Assembly: GCA_963850535.1 (NCBI GenBank)
Contig: CAWKMC010000015.1
Location: 1-64,000, forward strand
From: JAMXLO01 sp963850535
GTDB taxonomy: Bacteria; Pseudomonadota; Alphaproteobacteria; Acetobacterales; Acetobacteraceae
Reading direction: 5' to 3'
Length of the DNA: 64,000 bases
This document shows positions 53,416 to 62,492 of the stretch, piece by piece. How positions within the stretch are numbered: position 1 is the stretch's first letter; every line of letters starts with the position of its first letter. Under the pieces are notes generated by a model that saw only the letters and a list, made by a program, of their open reading frames with translations, was not told the origin of the DNA and made no database searches. The position numbers and the translations under genes are program-made.

Positions 53416-55032
53416 ATGTACCTGCCGTCACGTACCCATCGCGTCCTCATCATGGGCCGCAACGGCGCTGTGGGAGCCAACCATCCGCTGGCGACCCAGG
53501 CGGGGCTCGACACGCTGCGTACCGGTGGCAATGCCGTCGACGCCGCGGTGGCGATCTCGCTGACACTGGGTGTCGTGGAGCCAGGAATGTCAGGCCTGGG
53601 CGGCGATGGGTTCTATCACGTGTATCTCGCGAAGGACGCGACATCGCGCTGCTATAACGCAACTGGCGGGGCACCGCTCGCCGCTGCCCCCGACCGCTTC
53701 ACCACTGGAATGGCGGTGCGTGGACCGCACAGTGTATCGACGCCGGGTCTGCTTGCAGGCATTGGCGCGATGCACGCGGCACACGGGCGGTTGCCGTGGC
53801 GGGAGCTGTGCGGTCCAGCCATCGAGCACGCACGCGAGGGCTTTGCCGTCACGCAGCATTATCGTGACTTCGCCGATGCCGTGCGGCCGGTGCTCGCAGC
53901 GGATCGACGATCGCGCGCTGTCTTCCTCGGCGATCTCGATGTCGGAGTGCCGCCGACTGGCGCACTGGTCCGTCAACCGGACCTGGCAAGCACGCTGGAC
54001 GAAATCGCCGATGACGGTGCCGATACATTCTACCGCGGACGATTGGCAAAGCGCCTCGCTGCCGGCATGCGCGAAGCCGGTGTGCTGGTCGACGAACGCG
54101 ACCTGGAGGCGTTTCAGCCGCAGCTGCAGGAGCCAATCGGCATCTCATATCGGGAATTTCACGTAACGCAGACCCCACCAAATTCCACCGGCTTTACGCT
54201 GCTGCAGATGCTGAAGATTGCCGAGCGATTCGATCTGGCCGCGCTCGATCCTGTGCGACGGATCCATGTGCTGGTGGAAGCCAAGAAACGCGCGTTCGTC
54301 GATCGCGAGCGCTACGGCACGGATCCGCGCTTCGGCGATGTTCCGCTGGATCGGTTGCTGTCGGATGCCTATGCAGATGAATGCGCCGCGTCGATCGATA
54401 TGGCGCGAGCCAGCGATGCTGCGCTGGCGGAACCTGAAGTTGCAGTAGGGGAAACGACATACTTTTGTGTCGTCGATCAGGAGGGCAACGCGATCTCCGG
54501 CATTCAAAGCCTGAATTCCGGCTTCGGCTCCGGTGTGACCGCAGGCGACACAGGGGTGCTGCTGAACAATCGGATGGCTTACTGGCACCTTAGGCCGGGG
54601 CATGCGAACCAGTTGATGCCAGGCAAGCGCGTCCGTCATACGATGAACGCGCCGTTGGTGTTCCGTGATGGTCGCCTATGGGCGGTCGAGGGCACACCGG
54701 GAGCGGACAATCAGGTGCAGGTCAATCTACAGGTATTGACCGCGATGATGGATCTTGGCGCCGACCCTCAGACTGCCCTGGAGGCACCTCGCTGGACGTC
54801 GACCCAGCAAGGCCAAGGAGCCAACTGGCCGCACGAGGGCGATGGGCGCCTGACGATCGAGCCGGAGTTCGGTCACGATGTGCTGCGTGGGCTCGAACGC
54901 CTGGGACATCGGCTGAACCGTGCCGGATCGTTGGAAGCGGCGTGCAGCGTGCAGGCCATCCGCATTGCGGAGAACGGCGTCAGGATGGCAGGGTCCGATC
55001 CGCGGCGAGACGGTTGGGCGGGCGCGTACTGA
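53416..55032 (+). CDS. Gamma-glutamyltransferase family protein (second copy)
   Basis: A 538-residue Ntn-hydrolase with the same architecture as the protein at 39269-40960 but only distantly similar. It has TGGNAVDAAVAISLTLGV, GMSGLGGDGFYHVYL, NSTGFTLLQ, the processing/nucleophile site VGETTYFCVVDQEGNA and GTPGADNQVQVNLQV. The start MYLPSRTHRVL follows GAGAG and lies 16 bases after the S9 peptidase stop. Whether it acts on glutathione, on peptides or on acylated compounds is open. Confidence 0.9.
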   Translation: MYLPSRTHRVLIMGRNGAVGANHPLATQAGLDTLRTGGNAVDAAVAISLTLGVVEPGMSGLGGDGFYHVYLAKDATSRCYNATGGAPLAAAPDRFTTGMAVRGPHSVSTPGLLAGIGAMHAAHGRLPWRELCGPAIEHAREGFAVTQHYRDFADAVRPVLAADRRSRAVFLGDLDVGVPPTGALVRQPDLASTLDEIADDGADTFYRGRLAKRLAAGMREAGVLVDERDLEAFQPQLQEPIGISYREFHVTQTPPNSTGFTLLQMLKIAERFDLAALDPVRRIHVLVEAKKRAFVDRERYGTDPRFGDVPLDRLLSDAYADECAASIDMARASDAALAEPEVAVGETTYFCVVDQEGNAISGIQSLNSGFGSGVTAGDTGVLLNNRMAYWHLRPGHANQLMPGKRVRHTMNAPLVFRDGRLWAVEGTPGADNQVQVNLQVLTAMMDLGADPQTALEAPRWTSTQQGQGANWPHEGDGRLTIEPEFGHDVLRGLERLGHRLNRAGSLEAACSVQAIRIAENGVRMAGSDPRRDGWAGAY

Positions 55033-55100
55033 ACGCCCGGTGTCGCGGGAGTTCGAGTTGGGATCGAGGATCTTGGGGCCGATACTGTAGGAGCCACTGG

Positions 55101-55120
55101 ATTCCCGGTTGCGCGGGAAT
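55101..55120. repeat. REP-type palindrome
   Basis: ATTCCCG and CGGGAAT flank a 6-base centre. With the following GACGAA it matches the dispersed CTGGATTCCCG...CGGGAATGACG repeats common in proteobacterial genomes. It lies in the 305 bases between the gamma-glutamyltransferase and the small membrane protein gene; the rest of that stretch shows no gene. Confidence 0.6.
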
Positions 55121-55337
55121 GACGAACGGACTCTGCCGGATGTGTCCGCTACGCTGATATGAACCATCGGCGCGAACATCTGACTGAGCGGGATGCAGGT
55201 CACGTTCGTCTTTTGCCCCGGAGACAATGAGACGACAGCGAGACTGCATCCGTGAACCAGATCACATAGGGGATGCGTCTCTCCGTGCAACGGTGAGACA
55301 AAGCCCCCAACCTCAGTCGAACAGGACGGAACCGACC

Positions 55338-55766
55338 ATGACCCCACCCGCCGACTGGTTCATCTACACAGTGATCCTTATTGTCTTCCTTGCCCTGGTG
55401 ATCGCACTCGGTACTATCGCTCGGCGGCTTGGCGCGGTTCAGACAAATTGGTCGCTGGCGAATGCTTTGTCGGAAGAGACCGAAGTTACCGTGCTGGACG
55501 AGCACGGGACGCCCGTCATCGTCAACAACGCTCCCCTTAAGAAAGTGCAGTTGACGGCTAGTTCCAGCCGGGTCATCGCGCTCATGGGTATGATCGGCAT
55601 CTTGGCGCTGTTCCTGGGATTTGGCGCCTTTGCACTCTGGTGGTTCGCCAAGACAGGCAAGGTACCCGAGGGCTCAGGTGAAGCGACGACCTACCTGCTG
55701 GGCGGCATGACTTTGTTCGCTCCCTACATCGTCAACAGGTTCTCGTCTGTGTTCGCACCCAGGTGA
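55338..55766 (+). CDS. Small membrane protein of unknown function
   Basis: A 142-residue protein with hydrophobic stretches at the N-terminus (WFIYTVILIVFLALVIALG) and in the middle (VIALMGMIGILALFLGFGA), and a third weaker one near the end (YLLGGMTLFAPYIV). Between the first two lies a charged loop with EVTVLDEHGTPVIV. I recognise no family. It lies 0.8 kb before the prophage terminase gene and could be host or prophage-associated. Confidence 0.65.
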   Translation: MTPPADWFIYTVILIVFLALVIALGTIARRLGAVQTNWSLANALSEETEVTVLDEHGTPVIVNNAPLKKVQLTASSSRVIALMGMIGILALFLGFGAFALWWFAKTGKVPEGSGEATTYLLGGMTLFAPYIVNRFSSVFAPR

Positions 55767-55933
55767 TTTGGTGAAGCACATGCGCAGGCGGTGCCTCGAT
55801 GACTTGCGGTTTTGGCCAAGCTGACCGCCTCGGTTAGTCGGATTGTGTTCAACGCCCGTGCGACGCGATGGCGCCTGTCGCTCAGAACCGCACATGCCGC
55901 AGCTACTCCTGTCAAAGCACAATGCGCGATTGT

Positions 55934-56341
55934 TCATCCTCGGTGCAACGTCACTGTCCAGCGACATCTGCCGGATTGTAGCAGTCCATCGATCGTGTTG
56001 ACCTTGGAGGCCGTCCCCTCGAAGGTCACTGAGAGATCCTGGTGTCCGGGACCGGTCCGAACAAGTTTGCCGACGAGGCGCCCGTCCTTCGTGACGTCCC
56101 CACGCACCACCTCCGCTCCCTGGAATGGATCGAGGGCAAAGCCGTGCTCGCCAATGGTCATCAGCCCCTTCGTCGCGGGGCCGCACGAGGCAGCCGCCGG
56201 CGTAACCTCTCCCACCCAACGGCCTTCCAAGCCATTCCACGGAAGAACCCCACCCGACTGCAACGCGTCGCTTAGTCCGCCCCGACAACCGCCGACGAGA
56301 AGCAGACATAGAAGCCAGCAGGTCGGGCGATGGGACAGCAA
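55934..56341 (-). CDS. Putative lipoprotein of unknown function
   Basis: From a possible TTG start the product begins LSHRPTCWLLCLLLVGGC, a lipoprotein signal with lipobox VGGC, then a beta-rich mature part (LPWNGLEGRWVGEVTPAA, GEHGFALDPFQGAEV, VTFEGTASKVNTIDG) of about 115 residues. The domain looks like a small beta barrel. The start is uncertain; upstream frame to 56611 is not protein-like. It lies on the strand opposite to the prophage genes, at its left edge. Confidence 0.5.
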   Translation of the reverse strand: MLSHRPTCWLLCLLLVGGCRGGLSDALQSGGVLPWNGLEGRWVGEVTPAAASCGPATKGLMTIGEHGFALDPFQGAEVVRGDVTKDGRLVGKLVRTGPGHQDLSVTFEGTASKVNTIDGLLQSGRCRWTVTLHRG

Positions 56342-56532
56342 TGAATAAGCTAGGATTTTTTTCTGATTCTTCTTGCCCACTTTCCCCAAATTCTGGTAGT
56401 TGTTTGGGCATGATGGCATGATGCGCAAGCAGGACGCCTGCCACTCAATTGCCACTTCAGCCAGCATGAAGCTTCTTCTTGTGGTTCTTCCACGCGTCCT
56501 GAGCAAGCGACAGGAACTCCATCTACCAATCG

Positions 56533-57945
56533 ATGCCGGGTTCCTCGCACGATTTGCAGAACCAGCCCAACGAGTTGAGTTCGAATATCGAGAGCCTGAT
56601 CGGCTGGGCAATGATGGTGCTGCAAAGGGACGGACAGGTTCCCGCCAGGCACCATCGTCTGCTGATCGCCGAACTCGACCGGATCTCGCGAGGAGACATC
56701 GACCGACTTATGGTCCTGATGCCACCCGGTTCGGCGAAATCGACCTACACATCTCTGCTCTTCCCTGCCTGGTGGTTCACGCAACATCCAACAAGCTCCG
56801 TTATAGCGACCTCGCATACGACGAGCCTGGCCGAGCACTTTGGACGGCAGGTGCGGGAGTTGGTCCGAGAGTACGGCGATAGGCTCGGCTACCACCTGCA
56901 TGCCAACCGGCATGCGGCCGGCCAGTGGCAGACAACTGAACGGGGCGAGTATTTTGCAACCGGCATCCGCGGTCCGCTGATCGGACGGCGGGCTGACCTG
57001 GTAATCATTGACGATCCGGTAAAGTCGGAAGCCGAAGCGGACAGTCTTCTCCTCCGCGATCGCGTGTGGAACTGGTATCGCTTCGACGTGACGACCAGGC
57101 TTAAGCCGCGTGGTCGGGTCGTGTTGATCATGACGCGGTGGCATATGGACGATCTGGCCGGGCGCCTGCTTGCGCAACATCCGGCTGAATGGCGAGTGCT
57201 ACGGCTCCCCGCATTGGCGGAAGAGAACGATCCGCTGGAGCGGCCGCCAGGCGCGGCACTTTGGCCAGAGTGGGAAGACGAAGCCGCGCTGCAGAGAAAG
57301 CGCGAAACGATCGGCGAGCGCGCATGGTCAGCTCTGTTCCAACAGTCACCAAGGCCGCTCGTCGGAAGTCTATTCAAGACCGAATGCATCGATATTCTGG
57401 ACACGGTTCCGACACCAGACAACAATGCTATGGTTCGCGGGTGGGATCTTGCCGCAACTTCTGATGTTGGCGGCCATGACCCGGACTGGACGGCGGGTGT
57501 GAAGCTCGCACGCGACGACCGCGGCCGGTTCATTGTGCTCGACGTCGTTCGGATCAGGGGTACACCGCGCCAGGTGGAGGAGTTTGTGGGTGAAGCCGCA
57601 CGGGTGGACGGCAGAGCCGTGACAATCGGACTGCCGGAAGACCCCGGTCAGGCGGGCAAGCACCAGACGAATTATTTTACCCGCCAACTCGCGGGATATC
57701 GTGTAGATACGTCGCGTGAGACCGGCTCCAAACTGACCCGCGCTACACCCGTCGCGTCGCAGGTCGAAGCGGGCAATCTGGCAATCGTTCGGGCCACCTG
57801 GAACCATGCTTTTCTCGAGGAACTGCGCGACTTCCCGTTTGGCCGCAAGGACGATCAGGTGGATGCCCTCTCGCGCGCATTCACCGTGCTGACCGAGAGG
57901 GGCCACCCAGCGCGCCGCGTCACCCTCCCGGTGTTGATGCGATAG
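56533..57945 (+). CDS. Phage terminase large subunit
   Basis: A 470-residue packaging motor. The ATPase Walker A is MPPGSAKSTYTS, Walker B is ADLVIIDDP, motif III is IMTRWHMDDL. The nuclease domain begins with GWDLAATSDVGG, the first metal aspartate, and ends with FGRKDDQVDALSRA. No small-subunit gene precedes it; the only feature upstream is a lipoprotein gene on the opposite strand. The start MPGSSHDLQNQPNEL is the first ATG of the frame. Confidence 0.93.
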   Translation: MPGSSHDLQNQPNELSSNIESLIGWAMMVLQRDGQVPARHHRLLIAELDRISRGDIDRLMVLMPPGSAKSTYTSLLFPAWWFTQHPTSSVIATSHTTSLAEHFGRQVRELVREYGDRLGYHLHANRHAAGQWQTTERGEYFATGIRGPLIGRRADLVIIDDPVKSEAEADSLLLRDRVWNWYRFDVTTRLKPRGRVVLIMTRWHMDDLAGRLLAQHPAEWRVLRLPALAEENDPLERPPGAALWPEWEDEAALQRKRETIGERAWSALFQQSPRPLVGSLFKTECIDILDTVPTPDNNAMVRGWDLAATSDVGGHDPDWTAGVKLARDDRGRFIVLDVVRIRGTPRQVEEFVGEAARVDGRAVTIGLPEDPGQAGKHQTNYFTRQLAGYRVDTSRETGSKLTRATPVASQVEAGNLAIVRATWNHAFLEELRDFPFGRKDDQVDALSRAFTVLTERGHPARRVTLPVLMR

Positions 57946-57972
57946 CAACGCCACCAGAGCCTGTTCAACTGA

Positions 57973-59391
57973 ATGTTTGAAACAATCTGTCGTCTCATCC
58001 CAGCGGATCCGCTTTACTCATCGCGGGCGCGCACGCTGGACATTCTGAAACGCGTGCTTGACGGCAAGCTGTACGATGTTCTGCCTTACCAATTCCACGA
58101 GGAGCGAGGCCCCGGCGGCGAGTATATTCCACTGCGCAACCGTCGCCCGAGTGTTCGCTACGCCCTCTGTCGAACCGTCGTCGAGGATAGCGTGGCTCTC
58201 CTGTTCAGCGAGGGTCACTTTCCGACCATTGACTGCGTCGATCGTGGTGTTCGCGCGACGCTCGCCGATGTTGTCAAGGAGTTCCGCCTCAACCTGATAA
58301 TGACCGAAGCGGCGATGCGAGGCGCTACCGGATCGGTTGCTATCCTCATGCGCGTGCTTCGGGGACGGATATTCTTCGACGTTCTCGAAACCACCCACCT
58401 GACACCGCACTGGGATCCTGAAGAGCCGGACAAGCTGTTGCAGGTGACCGAGAGATACAAAGTGCGTGGCGAACTTCTTGTCTCAAATGGTTATCAGGTT
58501 GCCAATCCCAGCAGCGAATACTGGTTCGCGCGCGAATGGGACGCAAAGGTTGAACGTTGGTTTTCCCCTCTTCCTGTCAACAGTGCGGACACTGCCGCTG
58601 TCGACGAGGTACGGAGTGTGCAGCACAATCTCGGCTTCGTGCCGATGGTTTGGGTTCGGAACCTACCGGGCCCATCCTCAACCGGCGATCCTGCGGACGG
58701 TGCGTGCACCTTCCGCGCGGCGATCGAGACGCAGATCGAAATCGACTATCAGTTGAGCCAAGCAGGCCGCGGCCTGAAATACAGCAGCGACCCCACGCTG
58801 TTGATCAAGGAACCAGCCACGACAGACAGTGAGATCATCAAGGGCGCCGGGAACGCTCTTGTCGTCACTGAAAAAGGTGATGCAAAGCTATTGGAAATCG
58901 GCGGCACCGCTTCGGCCGCCGTTATCGAATACGTGCGGACCTTGCGAGAGTTCGCCCTGGAGAGCGTGCACGGCAATCGCGCGAATGCTGACCGACTAAC
59001 CGCGGCGCAATCGGGTCGCGCCCTGGAATTGATGAACCAGGGTCTGGTGTGGCTCGCAGACAATTTGCGAATAAGCTACGGCGAAGGCGCGTTGTTATCG
59101 CTTGTGCGCATGGTGCTGCAGGCTTCGCAAATCTATCCGCTACGAGTGATGGGGCGGGAAGTTGGCGCCATGGATCCGCTGACGCGGCTTTCGCTGAAGT
59201 GGCCACGCTGGTACCCAACAACCGCTGATGATCGGCAGAAGGACGCGCAGACACTGAGCACGTTGGCCAATTCAGGCCAGATCAGCCGGGAGACGGCCGT
59301 CAAGGCGATCGCGGACACCTACGATATCGAAGATGTCCCTGCCGAACTCACCCGAATTCTCCGCGACCAGCACCCCAACGAAAGCAACTGA
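57973..59391 (+). CDS. Phage portal protein
   Basis: A 472-residue portal candidate, recognised by position after the terminase gene, by length and by features such as YALCRTVVEDSVALLFSEGH at the N-terminus, RAAIETQIEIDYQLSQAGRGLKY and ESVHGNRANADRLTAAQSGRALELMN. The portal ring is the DNA entry channel and joins head and tail. It ends TGATG, overlapping the next start codon. Confidence 0.82.
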   Translation: MFETICRLIPADPLYSSRARTLDILKRVLDGKLYDVLPYQFHEERGPGGEYIPLRNRRPSVRYALCRTVVEDSVALLFSEGHFPTIDCVDRGVRATLADVVKEFRLNLIMTEAAMRGATGSVAILMRVLRGRIFFDVLETTHLTPHWDPEEPDKLLQVTERYKVRGELLVSNGYQVANPSSEYWFAREWDAKVERWFSPLPVNSADTAAVDEVRSVQHNLGFVPMVWVRNLPGPSSTGDPADGACTFRAAIETQIEIDYQLSQAGRGLKYSSDPTLLIKEPATTDSEIIKGAGNALVVTEKGDAKLLEIGGTASAAVIEYVRTLREFALESVHGNRANADRLTAAQSGRALELMNQGLVWLADNLRISYGEGALLSLVRMVLQASQIYPLRVMGREVGAMDPLTRLSLKWPRWYPTTADDRQKDAQTLSTLANSGQISRETAVKAIADTYDIEDVPAELTRILRDQHPNESN

Positions 59392-59802
59392 TGTCAGATG
59401 ATGAGATGCCTTCGACGCCGGACTTGGATCCGGTCGTCGAACTGCGCGCCCGCGCCGAAATGCTAGAACGCCGCCTGGCAAATGCCGAACAGGAGGCTCG
59501 GTCGCGCATGGTACAAGCCGAATTGAAGGTCGAAGCCTTACGCGCCGGGATCGTTGATTTGGATGGCCTGAAGCTGCTCGACCCGTCAGCAGTAGCAATT
59601 GGTGAAATCCGGCGAGGTCAAGAACGCCGCGGAAGTCATCACACAGCTCAGGCGCACGAAGCCTTGGTTGTTCGGTGGTGGATCGTCCTCAAGCTCAGCG
59701 AACCCACCGCCAGCGCAACCCCCCCGACAAAAGCTAGCCACTGAAATGACCGATGCTGAATATCGCGCTGCCCGCGCCGCCATCCTCAGGCACCAGTTGT
59801 AA
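59391..59802 (+). CDS. Scaffold-like phage protein (frameshift)
   Basis: Reconstructed as 136 residues. A long coiled coil (LRARAEMLERRLANAEQEARSRM) is followed by VDLDGLKLLDPS, GEVKNAAEVITQLRRTKPWLFG, a serine/proline-rich linker and MTDAEYRAARAAIL. This layout is typical of phage capsid scaffold-like or minor head proteins that precede the capsid gene. One extra A in the AA pair at 59597-59598 breaks SAVA-LVKSGEVKN. It lies between portal and capsid. Confidence 0.75.
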
Positions 59803-59814
59803 AGGATATCCCGA

Positions 59815-61137
59815 ATGGGCATTCAGAACTTTCCCCCAGCCTTGCAGCCGATAATACAGCAAGGGTTTCTGGAGCGGGAATTCCAGCAGGCGCTCACATC
59901 ACGGCTGGGTTATCGGGCTTGCGCTGATCGCGTAAAAATTTCGGTCGGCATCGGCGAAACGCTGACCAGAACCCGCGCCGGTTTGAAGCCCAGCGTCACC
60001 ACGCCGGTTGTGCCAAGCACCAACGCCAACCTCGATAACGGACTGATACCGACCGGTTGGGGCATTGAGCAGTATACCATCTCGATTAATCATTATGCTG
60101 CAACAACTGACCTTAACATGGTCACGAGCAGGGTGGGTATCGCATCGCAATTCCTGCAGAATGCCTACGTAAACGGAGAGCAGGCAGCGCGCAGTCTGGA
60201 CGAACTGGCACGCAATGCCCTCTTTAATGCCTATTTCGGTGGCAACACGCGCGTGCGTACCACACTTGGAAGCCCGGGTACGGCGGTCTCCGTCGATGAT
60301 ATTCGTGGTTTCCAGTATGCCTTCATCAATGGCGTACAGCAGGTCGTGGGTGTGACCAGTCCGCTGACTGTGACAATCGGAGCGACGGCCTACACGCTGG
60401 TTGGTGTCGCAGCCGATATCACCAATGTTTCAACTACGCCGAATGGTGTTTCAGGGGTCCTCACCTTTTCTGGCAATGTCGCCGTTGCGGATGGCACTGC
60501 AGGCAATGCGGTCGTTGCTGCGAATGCTGCAGTGATTGTGCGTCCGGCACAGCGGGGCACGGCCTCGGCCTTGACCGCAACCGACATGCTAACGATGTCC
60601 TGTCTGCTGGATGCCGTATCGAAGCTGCGGATGAACGCCGTGCCTGAAATCGATGGCGTCTACAACTGCTATCTGGACCCGGTATCGGCGCGACAGTTGT
60701 TCGCGGATCCAGACTTCAAGCAACTGTTTCAGGGAGCCACCTCCGCGAACCAGGTATTTAGGCAGGGGATGACAAATGACTTTCTGGGTTTGCGGTTCAT
60801 CCCCACCACTGAAGCGTATGTGCAGCCTCATCCCGCACTGGCCGGGTTGATGGTGCGCCGACCGATCGTTTGCGGCCAAGGAGCCCTCATCGAGGGAGAT
60901 TTTGCCGGGATGGCGGCCGAAGACGTCGCTCCAAGAGATTCAATCGTGTCTGTGGTGGATGACGTGGCCATGGTGACCAGAGAGCCGATTGATCGCCTGC
61001 AGCAGATCATCGCGCAGTCATGGTATTGGATCGGTGGATTTTGCGCACCATCCGACACGACAACCAACCCGACGACTGTACCCACCGCCACCAATGCGAC
61101 GTTTAAACGCGCAATCATGGTAGAGCACATCGGCTGA
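59815..61137 (+). CDS. Phage major capsid protein
   Basis: A 440-residue capsid protein. Position after a scaffold-like gene, size, and features such as IPTGWGIEQYTISINHYAATTDLNMV, AARSLDELARNALFNAYFGG and VYNCYLDPVSARQLFADPDFKQLF fit the HK97-fold capsid families related to N4 gp56. Residues about 185-245 are rich in beta residues (VTIGATAYTLVGVAADITNV, VLTFSGNVAVADG) and look like an inserted domain. No prohead protease gene precedes it. Confidence 0.8.
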   Translation: MGIQNFPPALQPIIQQGFLEREFQQALTSRLGYRACADRVKISVGIGETLTRTRAGLKPSVTTPVVPSTNANLDNGLIPTGWGIEQYTISINHYAATTDLNMVTSRVGIASQFLQNAYVNGEQAARSLDELARNALFNAYFGGNTRVRTTLGSPGTAVSVDDIRGFQYAFINGVQQVVGVTSPLTVTIGATAYTLVGVAADITNVSTTPNGVSGVLTFSGNVAVADGTAGNAVVAANAAVIVRPAQRGTASALTATDMLTMSCLLDAVSKLRMNAVPEIDGVYNCYLDPVSARQLFADPDFKQLFQGATSANQVFRQGMTNDFLGLRFIPTTEAYVQPHPALAGLMVRRPIVCGQGALIEGDFAGMAAEDVAPRDSIVSVVDDVAMVTREPIDRLQQIIAQSWYWIGGFCAPSDTTTNPTTVPTATNATFKRAIMVEHIG

Positions 61138-61160
61138 CTGCTGCAACGACGGAGCATAAC

Positions 61161-61469
61161 ATGGCTATCGGCTCCATCACACCGTTCCGCCCGACGGGAA
61201 CGGTGGCGCTCAGCGCGAGCACTTCATCAACTGTGGTGGCTCTCGCAGGTGGCGGCGAAACTATCGTGATCACGAACACCACCACGTCTCTCGCCTACAT
61301 CCGTTTTGGCGCCGACCCCACGGTCTCGGCCACAAATGCGGACATGCCGGTGTTGGCTAACTCGCGGGTCATGCTGTCGGCAAACAGTCTCGTTACCTAC
61401 GCTGCTGGCGTGCTGGTCAGCGGGACCGGTGCTGTCCTATTCACCCGCGGTGACGGATCCTTCATCTGA
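61161..61469 (+). CDS. Phage head decoration-like protein
   Basis: A 102-residue protein of alternating small hydrophobic and threonine/serine residues (TGTVALSASTSSTVVALAGG, ETIVITNTTTSLAYIRFG) suggestive of a beta-sandwich decoration or head-fibre protein located directly after the capsid gene. Its stop overlaps the next start as TGATG. Confidence 0.6.
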   Translation: MAIGSITPFRPTGTVALSASTSSTVVALAGGGETIVITNTTTSLAYIRFGADPTVSATNADMPVLANSRVMLSANSLVTYAAGVLVSGTGAVLFTRGDGSFI

Positions 61470-61846
61470 TGGCGTTCAGCGAACCGGAGAAGACCGACAT
61501 CCGGCGTTTTTGTGGATATCCCGCCTACGGCTCGGCGGCCACCGGATTCGCGAACTGGCGGTTCTTCCAGGCCTACGGGCTCCTTGAATTCCGCATGAAC
61601 AACTTATCGTCTGCAGAAGAGATGGTCGTCAGACGCTATCTTGGTACGCTGCTCGTGCTCGAGCACGCGGTACCACGTTCAGGTGATAATCTCGATACCG
61701 ACCAGGCGTCGGTCTGGACCCGCAACAGAGACGAACCGCGTGATCGCACCAAGCTGCTTGACGACTGGCGGCATCGGCTCTGTGGGTTCTTCGGCGTTCC
61801 GCCGGGACCAGCGCTGCATGACAGCAGCAAGACCTTGATTGTTTGA
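61469..61846 (+). CDS. Phage head-tail connector-like protein
   Basis: A 125-residue helical protein (EPEKTDIRRFCGYPAYG, AEEMVVRRYLGTLLVLEHAV) placed after the decoration gene, the usual site of head completion or connector proteins. No motif identifies it further. One base separates its stop from the next gene's start. Confidence 0.55.
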   Translation: MAFSEPEKTDIRRFCGYPAYGSAATGFANWRFFQAYGLLEFRMNNLSSAEEMVVRRYLGTLLVLEHAVPRSGDNLDTDQASVWTRNRDEPRDRTKLLDDWRHRLCGFFGVPPGPALHDSSKTLIV

Positions 61847-61847
61847 C

Positions 61848-62492
61848 ATGGATCCTGCACGGCTCACGGATCGGGTCCATCGGGGGCTGAATGCTGCCGC
61901 CCGGACCGTGGGGGCGGACACCGATGCTTATCGTCCTTCGGGAGCGAGCAACCCACTGGCACCGACCAATCGATTTCTTCGTCTACGCGCTGCCTTCACT
62001 GCGCATGATGGTCGGTTCGCACGACCGAATGCATACGGTGAGGCACTGTGGTATGGCATCTTCGATGCGGCCTACACTCGGCCTGGCGACTATCTCACAC
62101 AGGCCGACGGCGCTTGGTTCATCGCTGCTCAACAGCGACTGCTGCCGGTTCTGTGCGTCAAGACCAATCGTATCGTGTCGTTCGCGCGCCCAGCGGCTCC
62201 CGCCAGCACCGGTGTGAATAGGTACGGTGGCACGACCGCTACGACCAATCGGCCATTGATGACGAACTGGCCGGCCAGCGTTCTCGGGATATCGGGCGGC
62301 GGCCGTCCCAATGCGGACCTGCCAAGCGATACCTCCGTGCCTCGTTGGACGGTTCTACTCCCAGCGGTGCCCGGGGTGGTTCTGCTTCCTTCCGACCTGA
62401 TGAGCGACGATCTCGGACGAAATGCAGTGGTGAGAGCGGCTGAACTGACCGAGTTGGGCTGGCGTGTGATCGTGAACCAAGCAACCACCTGA
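61848..62492 (+). CDS. Phage structural protein of unknown function
   Basis: A 214-residue protein beginning MDPARLTDRVHRGLNAAA. The middle part has LRAAFTAHDGRF and LRYGIFDAAYT-like AYGEALWYGIFDAAY; the rest is alpha/beta mixed. It may be a tail completion or neck protein by position. Stop and next start overlap (TGATG). Confidence 0.5.
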   Translation: MDPARLTDRVHRGLNAAARTVGADTDAYRPSGASNPLAPTNRFLRLRAAFTAHDGRFARPNAYGEALWYGIFDAAYTRPGDYLTQADGAWFIAAQQRLLPVLCVKTNRIVSFARPAAPASTGVNRYGGTTATTNRPLMTNWPASVLGISGGGRPNADLPSDTSVPRWTVLLPAVPGVVLLPSDLMSDDLGRNAVVRAAELTELGWRVIVNQATT

